The position numbers and the translations under genes were made by a program. This document shows positions 47,059 to 58,445 of a DNA stretch of 64,000 bases, one piece after another. How positions within the stretch are numbered: position 1 is the stretch's first letter; each line of letters opens with the position of its first letter. The DNA comes from Scalesia atractyloides (Eukaryota > Streptophyta > Magnoliopsida > Asterales > Asteraceae), in the NCBI GenBank assembly GCA_947069175.1, contig CAMTDV010000022.1:33543476-33607475 (forward strand). Direction: 5' to 3'. The notes under the pieces are model-generated. The model was given only the letters and a program-made list of their open reading frames with translations. It searched no databases and had not been told where the DNA came from.

Positions 47059-47325
47059 TGATACATGAACACGGTAAAACCCAATTCAATTCAATTTATG
47101 GATGCCTAATTACTAAACACTCACTCTTCTATTTATTTATATAGCCAACCAATAAGCTCTACACTCTACAATAATTACATTTTGCTCCCTCAATAAGCTT
47201 TACACTATACAATAATTACATTTTACTCCCTCAATAAGTCTACACTATACAATAATTACATTTTGCTCCCTCAATAAGCTCTACTATACAATAATTACAT
47301 TTTGCTCCCTCTACTTATTTTTACA
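47059..47325 (-). repeat. 5' LTR of the small element with a 4x ~40-bp tandem
   Basis: It contains four direct units, 47150-47190, 47191-47231, 47232-47271 and 47272-47310 (41, 41, 40 and 39 bp), each running from 'caataagctc' to 'ttttgctccct'. The other LTR has only one such unit. Confidence 0.8.
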
Positions 47326-47774
47326 CGGACACATGCATGGATATCACCCATGTTCATACATTCATTTAAAATAGTTACCACTTTGTTTTTAGTTTATTTT
47401 GCATGTTTTTTTAGTTGTAAAACCTGCATACTAGCTGGTACTTATATCATTTGGAATCAGAGCCAATGCACGTTTCTAACCGATTTTAGTTTTCAGTTAT
47501 CATTATAGTATCCAGTTAAGTGATGGTTTATAATCAGCAAGCGATTGAAAAACAAATTAGAGATGTGCAAGACAAGTTGCAGAAGTTAATTCTTACGATC
47601 TAGAGAATCGAGTATCTAGACTTATGGATTGCGTCAATTAGCAATTCATGCAAGTTTCTTTCCGGGATACCTAAAATCAATCCATGAAATGCAATATTTC
47701 ATCGGCTGTGGGTATCAACTCACATTCCAAACCTCTCGGACCTTCAATCTTTAGGTTTTCTTCCTTTAAAACTT
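47326..47774. other. Retroelement debris
   Basis: A plus-strand TGGAATCAGAGCC at 47452-47464 resembles a tRNA-Met PBS, and a frame beginning at 47523 (MVYNQQAIEKQIRDVQDKL) is stopped after a few dozen codons. No LTR partner is visible, so I do not call an element. Confidence 0.35.
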
Positions 47775-47993
47775 CACATTATGCATCATGAATTTGAGCT
47801 GTGAGGCTCATTTGAATTGTCAATCCCAAAGCACGCATGCGTAACGGCTTTGCCCTCTCTTTCATGTTCAAGGCATCTGCTACAACATTCCCATTACCCG
47901 GATGATAACTAATATCACAATTGTAATCATTGAGTAATTCCATCCGGCGCCGTTGCCTCATATTGAGCTCAAGTTTGATTTTGACCATTAACT
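47775..47993 (-). pseudogene. Fragment of Ty3/gypsy pol (end of RNase H)
   Basis: About 69 codons with 'ELNMRQRRRMELLNDYNCDI.YHPGNGNVVADAL', the conserved Ty3 chromovirus RNase H end, then the tether toward integrase ('LRMRALGLTIQ'). Both sides stop abruptly, so it is an isolated fragment. Confidence 0.8.
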
Positions 47994-48835
47994 GAAATTA
48001 AATAAATCAAACCAAAAATCGTAAATCTAACAGAATGAACCGAACTGACTAACCGAAAACCAATTGGTTAATAAATAGACTATCCGATGATTTCGGTTTC
48101 GGTTGAGGATAATAACCGAACCTACCGAGTAATACACACCCTAACAATGTCTATATTTCCTGCTGCATTGCTCGGGAACCCTTCTAGTTTGAAGAAAATA
48201 AGTAAAAAATCATATAAATAATTCATTAATATTATTTTAGTTGCAGATTTTCAATTTTACAAATAAATCGTAGGCAATAACACAATATTTGTAAGCTTTA
48301 TTAATTATTTATTTATTTACAACAGATGTATATAAATAAATAAAAATAATTGGGCAGCTATTTAATTATTTAACTCAACTTTTTAAAAATAATTGGACCG
48401 CTGTTTAATTATTTAACTCAACTTTTTTATGTTAATTTTTCTCTCTATACAACTTTATTTTTCGAGTTGTCTTTCAGTTGTGATCCTATGACAAAACGAA
48501 CCATTATCCAATAAATGACCGATGCGGAGTATGGACTAAATGAAACATCAAGAGTAAGAGATCTAAAAAAAACTTAATATCTAAGTAATAAACCATTATA
48601 TTCTTAGTATTATAAAGTTTGTTTAAAAATGATTCCTAGTTTAAATCGTCACAACACACACTACAGGGCGTATTACTAGTTTTTTTATTGGCTATTGTTA
48701 CCCTTCTCAAACTCCTATATTTACAAATAAATTACTCTTGTCTGGAATTGAATTCAGAACCTCCCATTAAGGGACAAGTGACTCTACCAAATGAGCAAGC
48801 CCCGCTTGGCCGTACGTATTACTACTTAACTATGG
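47994..48835. other. AT-rich DNA with an 'aaccgaa' patch
   Basis: Bases 48000-48130 are dense in AACCGAA/TTCGGTT-type words, a composition typical of small non-autonomous DNA transposons, and end '...cacaccctaac'. The rest, to 48835, contains no recognisable gene. The 60-codon frame at 48688 has no domain. Confidence 0.45.
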
Positions 48836-49160
48836 GCATTAAAAAAAACCAGATCCGAAACCGGATCTGAAATATCTGACAATCCGTATCCGAATATCCA
48901 AAATTTCGGATATCCGAAAACCGGATAATCCGAATTTTCGGATTCAGATATGGATTTCAAAATTTTCGGATAATCCGATTTTCCGATATCCGAAAACAAT
49001 TTTGTTTTATAAATATATAGAGTATACGAGCCTTATATTTAGTTTAAAATATAGTAAAAAAGTAGTAAATAATCGGATTCGAATGTGGATTTATGAATGC
49101 TTTTAGTTTTCAATGTAGGAAATTTGGAAAATTGAATATAGGTTTAGTTTTAATCTATGA

Positions 49161-51325
49161 TGTAACACCCCAAAAATAATAAATTATATAAATAATTAGG
49201 GGCATTTAACCTAATTAATAATGTGAGTGACTAAATTAGCCAAGTGAGTGAAACATGTTATATTAAAACTAAAGAAAACAAAACACAGCATATTGTCTAT
49301 GTGCGTGTATATATGTGTGTGATTAGAGCAAGAACATCAAAACCCTTATATCATCAAATTGATCAAATTAAGAGGGAGAATTGAGGGCTAATTCTTGCAT
49401 GAATCGATTCTTGTGATCACCTAGTCAAGAAGATCAAGAGGTATGTTGAATTTCAATGTTTGGTGATGTTATGAAATTTGATGAATATCACTAGTCATAA
49501 TTCGAGTATGAATTGTAGATGCTATGACAAAATATAGATGTATATGAGTCTAGGAACGAACCCTAGATGAAAATCTAGTGATTAAATGCCATAATTTAAG
49601 TGTTTAAATAACTAACCATGTTGTGTTAAATAGGTTCTGATAAATACGATAAACACTTGAATTTTTGGTTAAGAAATGGTAGAACTTGATGATAAGATGT
49701 TAAATTCTAGGTGTTGATCACACATACTAGACACAGAGGCTTGAAGATCATGCTAATACATGGTTGATAGCTAAATCATGAACTTAATAATTGTAGTATG
49801 AAAATCTCACCCACAAGATGCTCGATAAAATGCCTAAGAAACCTGAAATGTTGAAAATATGAAAGATCATGTGATTAACTAGTTTGACAAATTTCGAGTA
49901 ATATATTTTTGTAATATGAGTTTTAAACGATATATCGGATTGAACTCTATAGGCAAATTGGGGGAAGGATCAAATGATCAAGCCGGGACGGACGCGTGCT
50001 TGAAAGGAAAGCTTTAAGGTATGTGGCTTTGCGCTTCGTAGTATCTTAATATATGAATATTTGCTTTGATGTATGATAGATGAGAAGATAAAGAATATCG
50101 ACGAGTTTGGTTAGTTCATAAATGATGGTTTTTCGCACGAATAACCAAACAAGTCAAATAAGAAAAATGATAGGTTTGGTTGAATGAAAGCGACGGATTT
50201 CGCTAAGGCAACCAAATGAGTCAAAATGATATGATAGATAAAGGTTTGGTTGAATATAAGCGATGGATTTCGCTAAGGCAACCAAGCGGGTCAAAATGAC
50301 AAGATAGATAAAGGTTTGGTTGAATGAAACCGATGGATTTCGCTAAGGCAACCAAACGGGTCAAAATGATAAGATAGATAAAGGTTTTGTTGAATAAAAG
50401 CGATGGATTTCACTAAGAAAACCAAACAGGTCAAAATGAATTTTTAATGCATACCGGAATGGATGCGTGAACGACTATTTTGGTTTAAACGCGGTCAAAG
50501 AGTAAAACCGAAAAATAAGCGTAAACCGAGTAACGGATACGTAAATCATAAGGTAGTTATCCCGAAGAATGTGATATATTTATATAATTAATGATTTTGT
50601 AAAAATTAATGAAGTATATCAAGTTCGTTTGGTCAAATGTGCAAACGGGTCAAAACTATTAATTTACGAAATTATAAACGAATAGTATAAACACTCGTAA
50701 CAAAGGTATTATAGGAATGAAAACATGAAATAATATTGTACGAACGTTTTTCTGCAAGTTCCGAGCCATGTTTTAATGTACAGAACTTGAAACGGGTCGA
50801 ACAGACGAGTAAAACAACACATCAGCAAAAGTGCTGCAGCAAGTGGCATCGCCGACGTCCAGTTGGGCTGTCGCCGACGCAGTGTGTTTGCCCGACACCC
50901 TAAATTACTCCCTACGGCAGTAAAGCTCCGACGCAATATTAGAAAAGGCGTCGCCGACTCTGCCTACTACCGTCGCCGACGCCTCCTCAGAACTTCAAGT
51001 TTTCTGGATAAAATTTTGTTTAATTAATTATGTTGTGTTTCCAGTATAATACGAACTAATTGTAAATTTAATTGAAAAAGGAGATCGTAAGCATTCATGG
51101 ACGAATATTAAGCTGAGATGAAGAACCGAACACTTCCGAAATTCAAGCTTCCCATTTTGCTTTGTTCATTTTATGTATCATCTTTTGTCTACAATGTTTT
51201 AAGGTGTTTTAAATATTTATACAATTTTTATACAATTTGGTATTTTGAATGTAAGACGGAATTGCATTACTTTAAATGAATGTAAACTTTTGTATAAATT
51301 ATATATAGTAAGAATGGGTTTTACA
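49161..51325 (+). mobile_element. Solo LTR (2165 bp) of a Ty3 element
   Basis: Begins TGTAACACCCC and ends GGGTTTTACA. Flanks TATGA (49156-49160) and TATGC (51326-51330) match 4/5 as a decayed TSD. The last 390 bp are nearly identical to 52706-53098, which is followed by a PBS and gag, so the family is that of the truncated element downstream. The LTR contains a 70-bp tandem array and several GTCGCCGACGC inverted motifs (about 50848-50985). No internal coding region. Confidence 0.8.
50172..50450 (+). repeat. Four tandem 70-bp units inside the solo LTR
   Basis: Units start at 50172, 50242, 50312 and 50382, each with 'ggtttggttgaat', 'cgatggatttcgctaag' and 'gggtcaaaatga'. A more diverged half unit precedes at 50108-50160. 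The exact 70-bp period is direct evidence of tandem duplication. Confidence 0.88.
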
Positions 51326-51487
51326 TATGCACGAAATGGATTTTTTTATTTTTTTATAAATTCGGATATCCGTTTGGATATCCGGATCCGTATCCGAAAG
51401 TTCGGATACAGATTTGGATATTAATATTTAGTATCCGAAATTTTCGGATATTCAAAAACCGGAGAATCCGATCTTGAACACCCTTAA

Positions 51488-52705
51488 GGTAACATTTAAA
51501 TAGTACGCAATATCCATACATGTTACTATTAAATAACTTAATTTTTTTAGAAAGAGTTTTTTTCTTAAAATGTTGGTGAAAAATATTTAGCAAAATGGTA
51601 TTTCTTATTTATTTTGTATTTACCTTTTCTTTTATAACCAACATTTTAAACTTTTTTTAATATTTCTATTAAACTAATCAAATAACTAGTTCTTATTCTT
51701 ATATAATTTACATCTTTTTCAATCAATATGATATTTTTTATTTCTTTGACTTCTCCGATCAACTTTTTATACTTTCTTTTATCAATAACTATTTAACAAG
51801 AAAAAAACATGTTAGGTTTCCTTATTTCCCTATACAATTAAATTATCATCTATTTCTTTATAGTTGTATTATACTTTCTTATGTTATTAGTAAACCGATC
51901 CAGTCACTTTTTCTTTTTAACGAGACAAGAATTGATCTCTTGTTCCTCTTCATCTTTAACAGTACTTCAAAACTAATTTCAAATTTTTGCTAATTTGTAA
52001 TCGTACATTGACGTGAGCCAACTAACAATATTGTAACATAACTAAGAACACAATGTTGCTTTTTTTACTTTCGGTTTATAAAATGAACAAAACAGGACTT
52101 GTATGTTTTTGTAGTGGATATTGATGTGTTTAGATTTTTAATTTATGTTTTTTGAATTTTTGTATTGGATATTGATGTGTTTAGATTTTTAATTTATGTT
52201 TTCTGAATTTTTTGTATTGGTTCAATTTTTTATTCACTATATAAAATATATTATAAATAATAAACAATGTCTAACAAGTTGATATCTTTACTTATGATAT
52301 ATAAAAACATATGAAAAAAATTAATATTAAATTGATAGGTGTAGATTTGAATGAATATGAATGACATAAAAGAAGAGAGAATGGAGTAATAAAATTTATT
52401 TCGACATGGTTTAATAACAACTTGTTCCTATTCCTTTTTGTCATATTCGTTCTGTTTGATGAATGGATACAAACGAATGTAAATTAACAAAAATTAGCAA
52501 AACTTCACGAATGTAAAAGAATAAACAAAACATGTGGTCACGAACGTAAACGAATTTTACGCCACAAACAGTTTATTGAATGTTCGGTTCATATAAAGAG
52601 TTTCGTGTTGATTGAAAGGAAAAGGTTATTTCATAGAAGGTTGATCATGTTCGGTCATATAAGGAGTTTAGTGTTGATTGAAAAGAAAACGTTATTATAT
52701 AAAAA
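51488..52705. other. AT-rich DNA, no gene
   Basis: Contains a 51-bp direct duplication at 52116-52166 and 52167-52219 ('ggatattgatgtgtttaga...') and a second, looser duplication of 'gttcggt.catata.ggagtttcgtgttgattgaaa' at about 52575-52700. Nothing else is recognised. Confidence 0.6.
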
Positions 52706-53427
52706 ATTAGAAAAGGCGTCGCCGACGCGGCCTACTGCCGTCGCCGACGCCACCTCAGAACTTCAAGATTTCTAGATACAATTTTGTTTAATTAGTTATG
52801 TTGTGTTTCCCTTTATCCAGTATAATACTGACTAATTGTAAATTTAATTAAAAAGTAGATCATAAGCATTCATGGACGAAAATTAAGCTGAGATGAAGAA
52901 CCTAACACTTCCGAAATTCAAGCTTCCATTTTGCTTTGTTCATTTTATGTATCATCTTTTGTCTAAAATGTTTTAAGGTGTTTTAAATATTTATAAATTT
53001 TTTAACAATTTGGTATTTTGAATGTAATACGGAATTGCATTACTTTAAATGAATGTAAGATTTTGTATAAATTATATATAGTAAGAATGGGTTTTACAAG
53101 TTGGTGATAAGAGTTTAAGGTTAAAGACGAAATATGTTCGGTTCAAGGCTTGATCAAGACATCCGCTAAGAACTAGTTATGAAATGAATTTCAATAAAAA
53201 AAGGAAAGAGATGATTTAAAGTTTATCGGAGGAGTGTATTAATACACAAGAACCCGAGAAATACACTAAGTATAAGTGGCCGAGACAAGTTATATACTTA
53301 ATCAAACCGAAAAAGAAAGATACATCATGTGTAATATTGAGTGATGAGTATAAAGTCCCATATGATAGTATGGAAATGATTAAATAAGATATTTACCAAA
53401 TTGTTATGGACTATTTCATTTAAAGGG

Positions 53428-54450
53428 ATGTCGGACGGAACTAGTGATGATACAGTATCCCTCGTTACGGAGGAGATACAAGAAAAGATTTTCGAGGAAG
53501 TCGGATGGGCCCTGGCGGCTAGTTTACCCCAGTTTATGGATAGACTACAAACCACAATTCTATCAATAGTAGAAAAAAAAGATAAACGAGTTAAAAGAAA
53601 GTCTTGTACAAGAAAAAGACAAGACTAAAGAGAAGAAAGCGTGTCCATATGACAAGTTCATGGCATGTAAACCGCCAATCTATAATGGGGATGTAGATCC
53701 AATCATTTGTCAACGATGGATAAGCGACATCTAAGGAGTCTTTGAGAGAACCCACTGTGATGTAACCGATTTTGTAGCTTACAAGACTGGTCAATTAAAG
53801 AGTTAAGCAAAAGATTGCTGGGACAATCTTAGGAAGAAACAAGGGATCAAAAACATCAGAACCATGACATGGGAGGAGTTTAAGGTACCTTTCCTTAAAC
53901 ATCATAGCCCAAAGGCCGTGATCAACAAGATCAAAGAGGAATTCATTCAACTAAGGCAAAAAGGTGAATCAATCAATAAGATCACAGGGGTGTTCCTCGA
54001 CAAGCTCAGGTTTTGTGACGAGTTGGTACAAACAGAAGAGCAAAAGATTTATTATTATTACAACATGTTGAGTGCTGAATATAGGGAGTTTATGACTCCC
54101 TCGAAATATGAACACCTCACAAAAATCGTGAATGTCGCTCGGGAACGAGAGATTGAGTTAAGAAAACAAGTGGAAAGAGGAGAGAGGTGGGCATTGGATA
54201 CGAATCCAAGCCCGACAAAGAAACAAAAAATGACCGAGTCCTCAAGGAAGATGAACGTAGAGGGAGGAACGCTAAATTATAAAATTTGTGGCCGTGCCTA
54301 TAAGGGCGAATGCTATTTCAAGAACAAGCCATGTGTAGTGTGCGGAAAGACGACACACGTAGCTTCAAATTGCCCCGGCAAGATATCGCTATGCTACAAT
54401 GCTATCAACCGGGCCACAAGAAGTCCGAATGCCCGGATTTGGTAGGAAGG
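53428..54450 (+). pseudogene. Gag of the truncated Ty3 element, interrupted
   Basis: The start is 'MSDGTSDDTVSLVTEEI'. The frame stops at 53626-53628 and is degenerate to about 53860. It resumes with the capsid block 'MTWEEFKVPFLKHHSPKA', 'EFIQLRQKGESI' and 'YREFM'. Two or three CCHC-like zinc knuckles follow ('CVVCGKTTHVASNC' near 54330-54375; the next, around 54400, is split by a frameshift). It is the usual nucleocapsid layout of plant chromoviruses. Confidence 0.82.
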
Positions 54451-55290
54451 AAAGTCACAGCCGACAAAAAGGCAGAAGTCCCAAAGTCAAAGACGAAATC
54501 TTTCCAAATAACTGCAGCCGAGGCAAAGGTTGAACCCGATGTGGTCACATGTACTTTTACCGTTAACTTAATTCCCGCACATGTTTTATTTGATACAGGT
54601 GCAAACAAATCTTTTGTTTCACACGAGTTTGTTAAACACCCATCATTCATTTTAACAAAGTTACCAATACCCTTAGAGGTAGTGGTAGGTAATAACAAAA
54701 CTTTTATTGTCTGTGATATATGTCGAAATTGCAAACTGAGCATTGAGGATGAGGAGTACTTAGTTGATTTAATACCCACGTCGATAGGGGAATTCCAAGT
54801 AGTGATTGGAATGGATTGGCTGTCCAACTACCACGCCAATGTGATATGCTCCCGAAAAGAGATAGAATTAATATCTCCAAGCTGAAGGCACGTCAATGTT
54901 TATGGGGAAAAGAGTGGCTACCCTATCATATGCTCGATGATGGAAGCCCGTAAACTCATTCAACACGGGTGCAAGGCTTACTTGACCTACATACTTGATT
55001 GGGAAAAAGAGTCACCTACGATCAGAGATGTGCCTGTCGTGCAAGAGTATGAAGACGTATTTCTGGAGGATTTACCAGGGATACCACTTGAGCGTGAGGT
55101 GGAATTTGGAATCGAACTAATTTCGGGTGTGAAGCCGGTGGCCAAAGCACCATATAGATTAGCACCGTCTGAACTTCAAGAATTACTATCACAATTGCAA
55201 GATCTACTCGACATAGGATTCATTCGACCTAGTGTCTCTCCTTGGGGAGCGCCAGTATTATTTGTAAAAAAAGATGGGAGTATGCGTAGA
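54440..55290 (+). pseudogene. Protease and N-terminal RT of the truncated Ty3 element
   Basis: The aspartic protease shows 'VLFDTGANKSFVS' (about 54583-54621) with the catalytic DTG intact, and 'VVIGMDWLSNYHA' at its end. A stop occurs at 54883-54885. RT begins with 'DVFLEDLPGIP', 'YRLAPSELQEL' and 'GFIRPSVSPWGAPVLFVKKDG', then is lost before its catalytic motif. Confidence 0.82.
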
Positions 55291-55800
55291 GATGTACAAG
55301 AAAACAGGTTTTATAACCGTCACCGACAAAAAACCAAAACTGGTTTTTTTGGTAACCGTTTTTCTATAACCGGTTCGCTTATAAACCGGTTTGACCGGTG
55401 ACGAGCGGTTACAAAGTTTGACGCGAAACCCGGTTATAAAAACCGGTTAAAAATCAGATTAAACAAAAAACCGGTTGTAAAACCGGTTAACCAAAAACGT
55501 CTTAAAAAACGGTTAAACCGGTTAAAAAACCTGCCAGCATGCTTAATGGTCATACGACTGTTTGGAGTGAAAGTTATATATTTCATTTGTTACATTTATC
55601 GTGCGTATTTTCATTGTTATGTAAAACCGTTTGTTCCAAGACTTAATGATATAATATTTTAAGTTTTTATATTTTTCATAGTTAAGTTTTTATATTAAAA
55701 AACTGCATTTTCAGCCAAAAACAATTGAAAAAATTGAAAAAACAGCAAAAAATCTGCATTCTCTGCTGAACCGGTTTTTTTATCGGTTTTCTGACCGGTT
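55291..55800. repeat. AACCGGTT-rich region
   Basis: Dense in AACCGG/CCGGTT words at 55291-55540 and 55765-55800, with AT-rich DNA between. It is similar in style to the GGATATCCG and AACCGAA patches and probably a small DNA-transposon derivative. It is interrupted at 55801 by the SIRE-like 3' LTR. No ORF. Confidence 0.5.
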
Positions 55801-56629
55801 TGTAGGTCCACCTGGAGGATCAAGATAAACCTGATTCCTTGTTCATATAACACAGATACGAGTGCAGAATCCTCGTATGAATGCAAACCAAAGCAAAGTA
55901 AGAACACAGGATAACCAAAGATTCAATATCTTGATTAACTGAAGAGAACTAGTACAAACATATACAAACAATGCTCATACAGACTCATGCGACACTCTCT
56001 ATGCTCTTGTGTCTCTCTCTAGTTAACTGGTGTCTCACTCACTCGACCAACGTGTCCCACACCATACTGAGAAGTGCATGTCTCCTTATATAGTGTCCAT
56101 GCTCAGCAACTGTACGAAGTATGTTGCTGGTCATATGAAACACCAAAAGACACGAAGAACATACTCCAAAGATGCTCGTACAAATGATCTTGATGGTACA
56201 AAGCATATCTTGTTCGTACAAATCAAGCTGGATGCTTGATTATGTGAATTCATTCGTACGAACTGCATGTGACTCGATACGAGCAACATCTTGCTCGTAC
56301 GAAGTATGTCCACTCTCATAAAGTGTTTTCCTGTGAGAACGTGTCACATACATGACGTACACTAGACTCAATAGTATGCACACATGCAACTGTTTAACAC
56401 AGACAAACTAAACATCATACTAAACCAAGATAGGAGGATATCTTGATTTGGTCAACACTACCAAACTATACAGACACTGTAAACAAAGACCGTACGATTA
56501 CAGACGTAATCAAGAACAAGCAACAGACACAAAAGTGTATCAACAAACTTCCCTTTGGCTTTGCTTGGTCTTCGGTCTTCGATCTTCGGTCTTTTGGTCT
56601 TTATACTGGAATGGCAGGGAGCATCAACA
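55801..56629 (-). repeat. 3' LTR of the SIRE-like element
   Basis: On the minus strand it starts TGTTGATGCTCCC, right after the PPT, and would end GGACCTACA at 55801, where CCGGTT-rich flank begins. It contains TTCGTACGAA (56253-56262) and relatives (56175, 56213, 56294). A TATA-like 'tatataagg' on the minus strand lies near 56090. The end at 55801 is inferred from TG...CA and the change in composition. Confidence 0.7.
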
Positions 56630-56642
56630 AACTCCCCCTGAA
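56630..56642 (-). other. Polypurine tract of the SIRE-like element
   Basis: On the minus strand TCAGGGGGAGTT, adjacent to the LTR start. Confidence 0.8.
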
Positions 56643-56669
56643 GATCTGCTATCCATTGATGATAGAGTA

Positions 56670-58445
56670 TCAGGTCTTCAAATTTTCCAGAAACATCAAT
56701 CCTTTCCTGTTTCCTCTTGATTGCTGCTTGAGGTAACTGGATCGGTCATCGATCTGCTGTGCATTAGACTCTACCACTAGAGTTGATGCAGAAACTTTTG
56801 GTTGCGAGGATGAGGCCGAAGCATTAGGATTGCCAGTGTCTTTACTAACTGGATCATGTTGAGGTTTGATCTCCTTTGCTTTGCATCTCTCATTCCATAG
56901 AATGTTCACTCGATTTCTGCGCATTTCAAACACGTCTTTAATACCATTAAAGCTTTCAACCAGCGTAACATTTCAAGAATGATACCATTCTTTCAAGTCG
57001 TTATGCTTAGCAGATAATGTTTCCGCAGATCATTGTACAGCCGCACTACGTTCTTTCAGTCTATTTATCTCAATTCCCAATAAGTTACTCTTTCAGCATC
57101 TGTAGCCTTCAGTTACTCATTTTCTTTTCTTACCTGAGCAATTTCAGACTCATGTTTGCTAACAGTCTCTTTCAAAGAATTTATCTCCAACTGTTGTTTC
57201 ACAATTGTGTTATGATTTGAATATATAAACTCCGAATGTTTGTTAATCTGGATTGCCGCGGCTTGAACTGAGAGAACAGAAAATCCACTTTCTCACCCTT
57301 TTCCATTTTAGAGAACAAACGACTGCTCCGTTTTGTACTTTGGTGAGATGTAGATTGGGATTGTTGAGCTGAAGAAGTAGTAGGTTGCGGTTGAACTGGA
57401 GTATTTTCAGCTGAAGGTGTTTCAGCTGTTGTGGTTTTTGATGGTTGTGGTTCAGAGGTTGTAGTGGGTTTCATCATTACAGGTTCACACTCTCCTGTTG
57501 TAATAGTAGGCTGGACTTCTGTAACTGGTTCATTAACACAAACATTACCAACAATGTCACTGTCGTCATCATTACCCTTTCCCCTTTTATGACCAAACTT
57601 ATCTTCGATCATCTTTTCCAAAGTTGGTTCTTCATTATCTGAATCACTGTCATCATGGCGCCACTTGTCTTTTCTGGTGCAATATATCGATCATTTGCCA
57701 GAAAACCGATCAACTTGCGAGGAGGTGTGCTTTCCTTGTAACGTTTTACTGCCACACCCCTAAAGATCTTCAACGAATGTTCCATCATAACTTCAACTTT
57801 TAAAGCATCATTGTCGTCCTTCGAAAGATTCGGATGTTGTACATTCAAGAACATTTGGAGAAATCGAGGATACATCCAAAACTTGTTTCCACCATATCCG
57901 GTTCTTCTCATGTTTTCTTTCATGTTTGCAAAAATATACTTTGAAACACTAAATGGTTTGTTCAATGTCAAAGCTATCATCATTCCAACTAAGTCGTTAT
58001 TATAACCACTTCGTCTGTTGCTCAAACACTGAATTAGAACATGTAGAAAGAACTTGTATCGGAGTGGCAACCATGCTTTGTTTAGTTGTCCCACGAGGAA
58101 ATCTCCAACACATTTCCTTCTAAGCAAACATCCACGTTGACATTTCAACGATATTGAGAATGGAGCTTCAGGATCATCACCAAGCTGCAATACTGAGTTA
58201 ATGGTTTCGACAGAGACATCTACGTTCAAGTCATTTACTTTCCCGCGGATAAGTTCCTGCCCATTTTCTTCAATAACTGTAGCTGAATCCCAAAATTCCT
58301 TTATCAGTGTCTTGTATACTGTAGTCTTGTGCGAGATAGCATAATGTATCATTGAGTCGCGCAAAAACTTCATTATTCCGTTGTACTTAGCAAATTTGTC
58401 TTCCGGATCCAAGTAGGCCACCATGTTATGTCTTGGTTCAGACAT
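56670..58445 (-). pseudogene. SIRE-type additional 3' ORF, interrupted
   Basis: Starts at 58445 (MSEPRHNMVAYLDPEDKF) and reads for 278 codons, with 'DFLVGQLNKAWLPLRYKFFLHVLIQCLS' and 'NDLVGMMIALTLNKPFS'. It continues in another frame from 57621 as an Asp/Ser/Thr/Pro-rich middle ('TTTSEPQPSKTTT') and ends with 'MRRNRVNILWNERCK' (56933-56670). This matches the layout of the extra protein carried 3' of pol in Asteraceae SIRE-like elements. It has been called envelope-like in the lineage, but I see no signal peptide or clear membrane anchor here. Function unknown. Confidence 0.7.

Larger units (their letters stand above)
44842..47325 (-). mobile_element. Small minus-strand LTR retroelement with unknown ORF
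   Basis: Two related terminal segments (44842-45040 and 47059-47325), both reading 'tgatac...' at their left edge and sharing 'gtaaaacccaattcaattca' and 'tatagcca...aataagc'. On the minus strand a PBS-like TGGTAACAGAGG follows the right-hand (5') LTR. A purine-rich 'tatgtgggaagtattgg' precedes the left-hand (3') LTR. The internal 2 kb has no gag-pol. No TSD was found (ttgaa versus cggac), so one border has probably been altered. It is probably a non-autonomous Ty1/copia derivative. Confidence 0.65.
48836..51487. mobile_element. Palindrome-rich DNA element (hAT-like?) split by a solo LTR
   Basis: The left part (48836-49150) and right part (51340-51487) are both saturated with GGATATCCGAAA / TTTCGGATATCC words. 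The left end reads GGGCATTAAAAA and the right end, read on the minus strand, AGGGTGTTCAAGATCGG. The two parts flank a clean LTR insertion and so probably belong to one ~490-bp element. No 8-bp TSD could be confirmed, so the hAT assignment is tentative. Confidence 0.5.
52706..55290 (+). mobile_element. Truncated Ty3/gypsy element: partial LTR, PBS, gag, PR, start of RT
   Basis: The last 393 bp of an LTR (52706-53098) match 50938-51325 of the solo LTR. The PBS is TTGGTGATAAGAG (53101-53113, degraded tRNA-Met type). Gag and protease follow. RT is cut off at about 55290, where palindrome-rich DNA begins. The 5' LTR start and everything after the first RT segment are lost. Confidence 0.8.

Noticed and set aside
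47452..47700. Plus-strand PBS and gag start of another retroelement
   Set aside because: A single 13-base match and a frame stopped after a few dozen codons, with no LTR partner; recorded only as debris.
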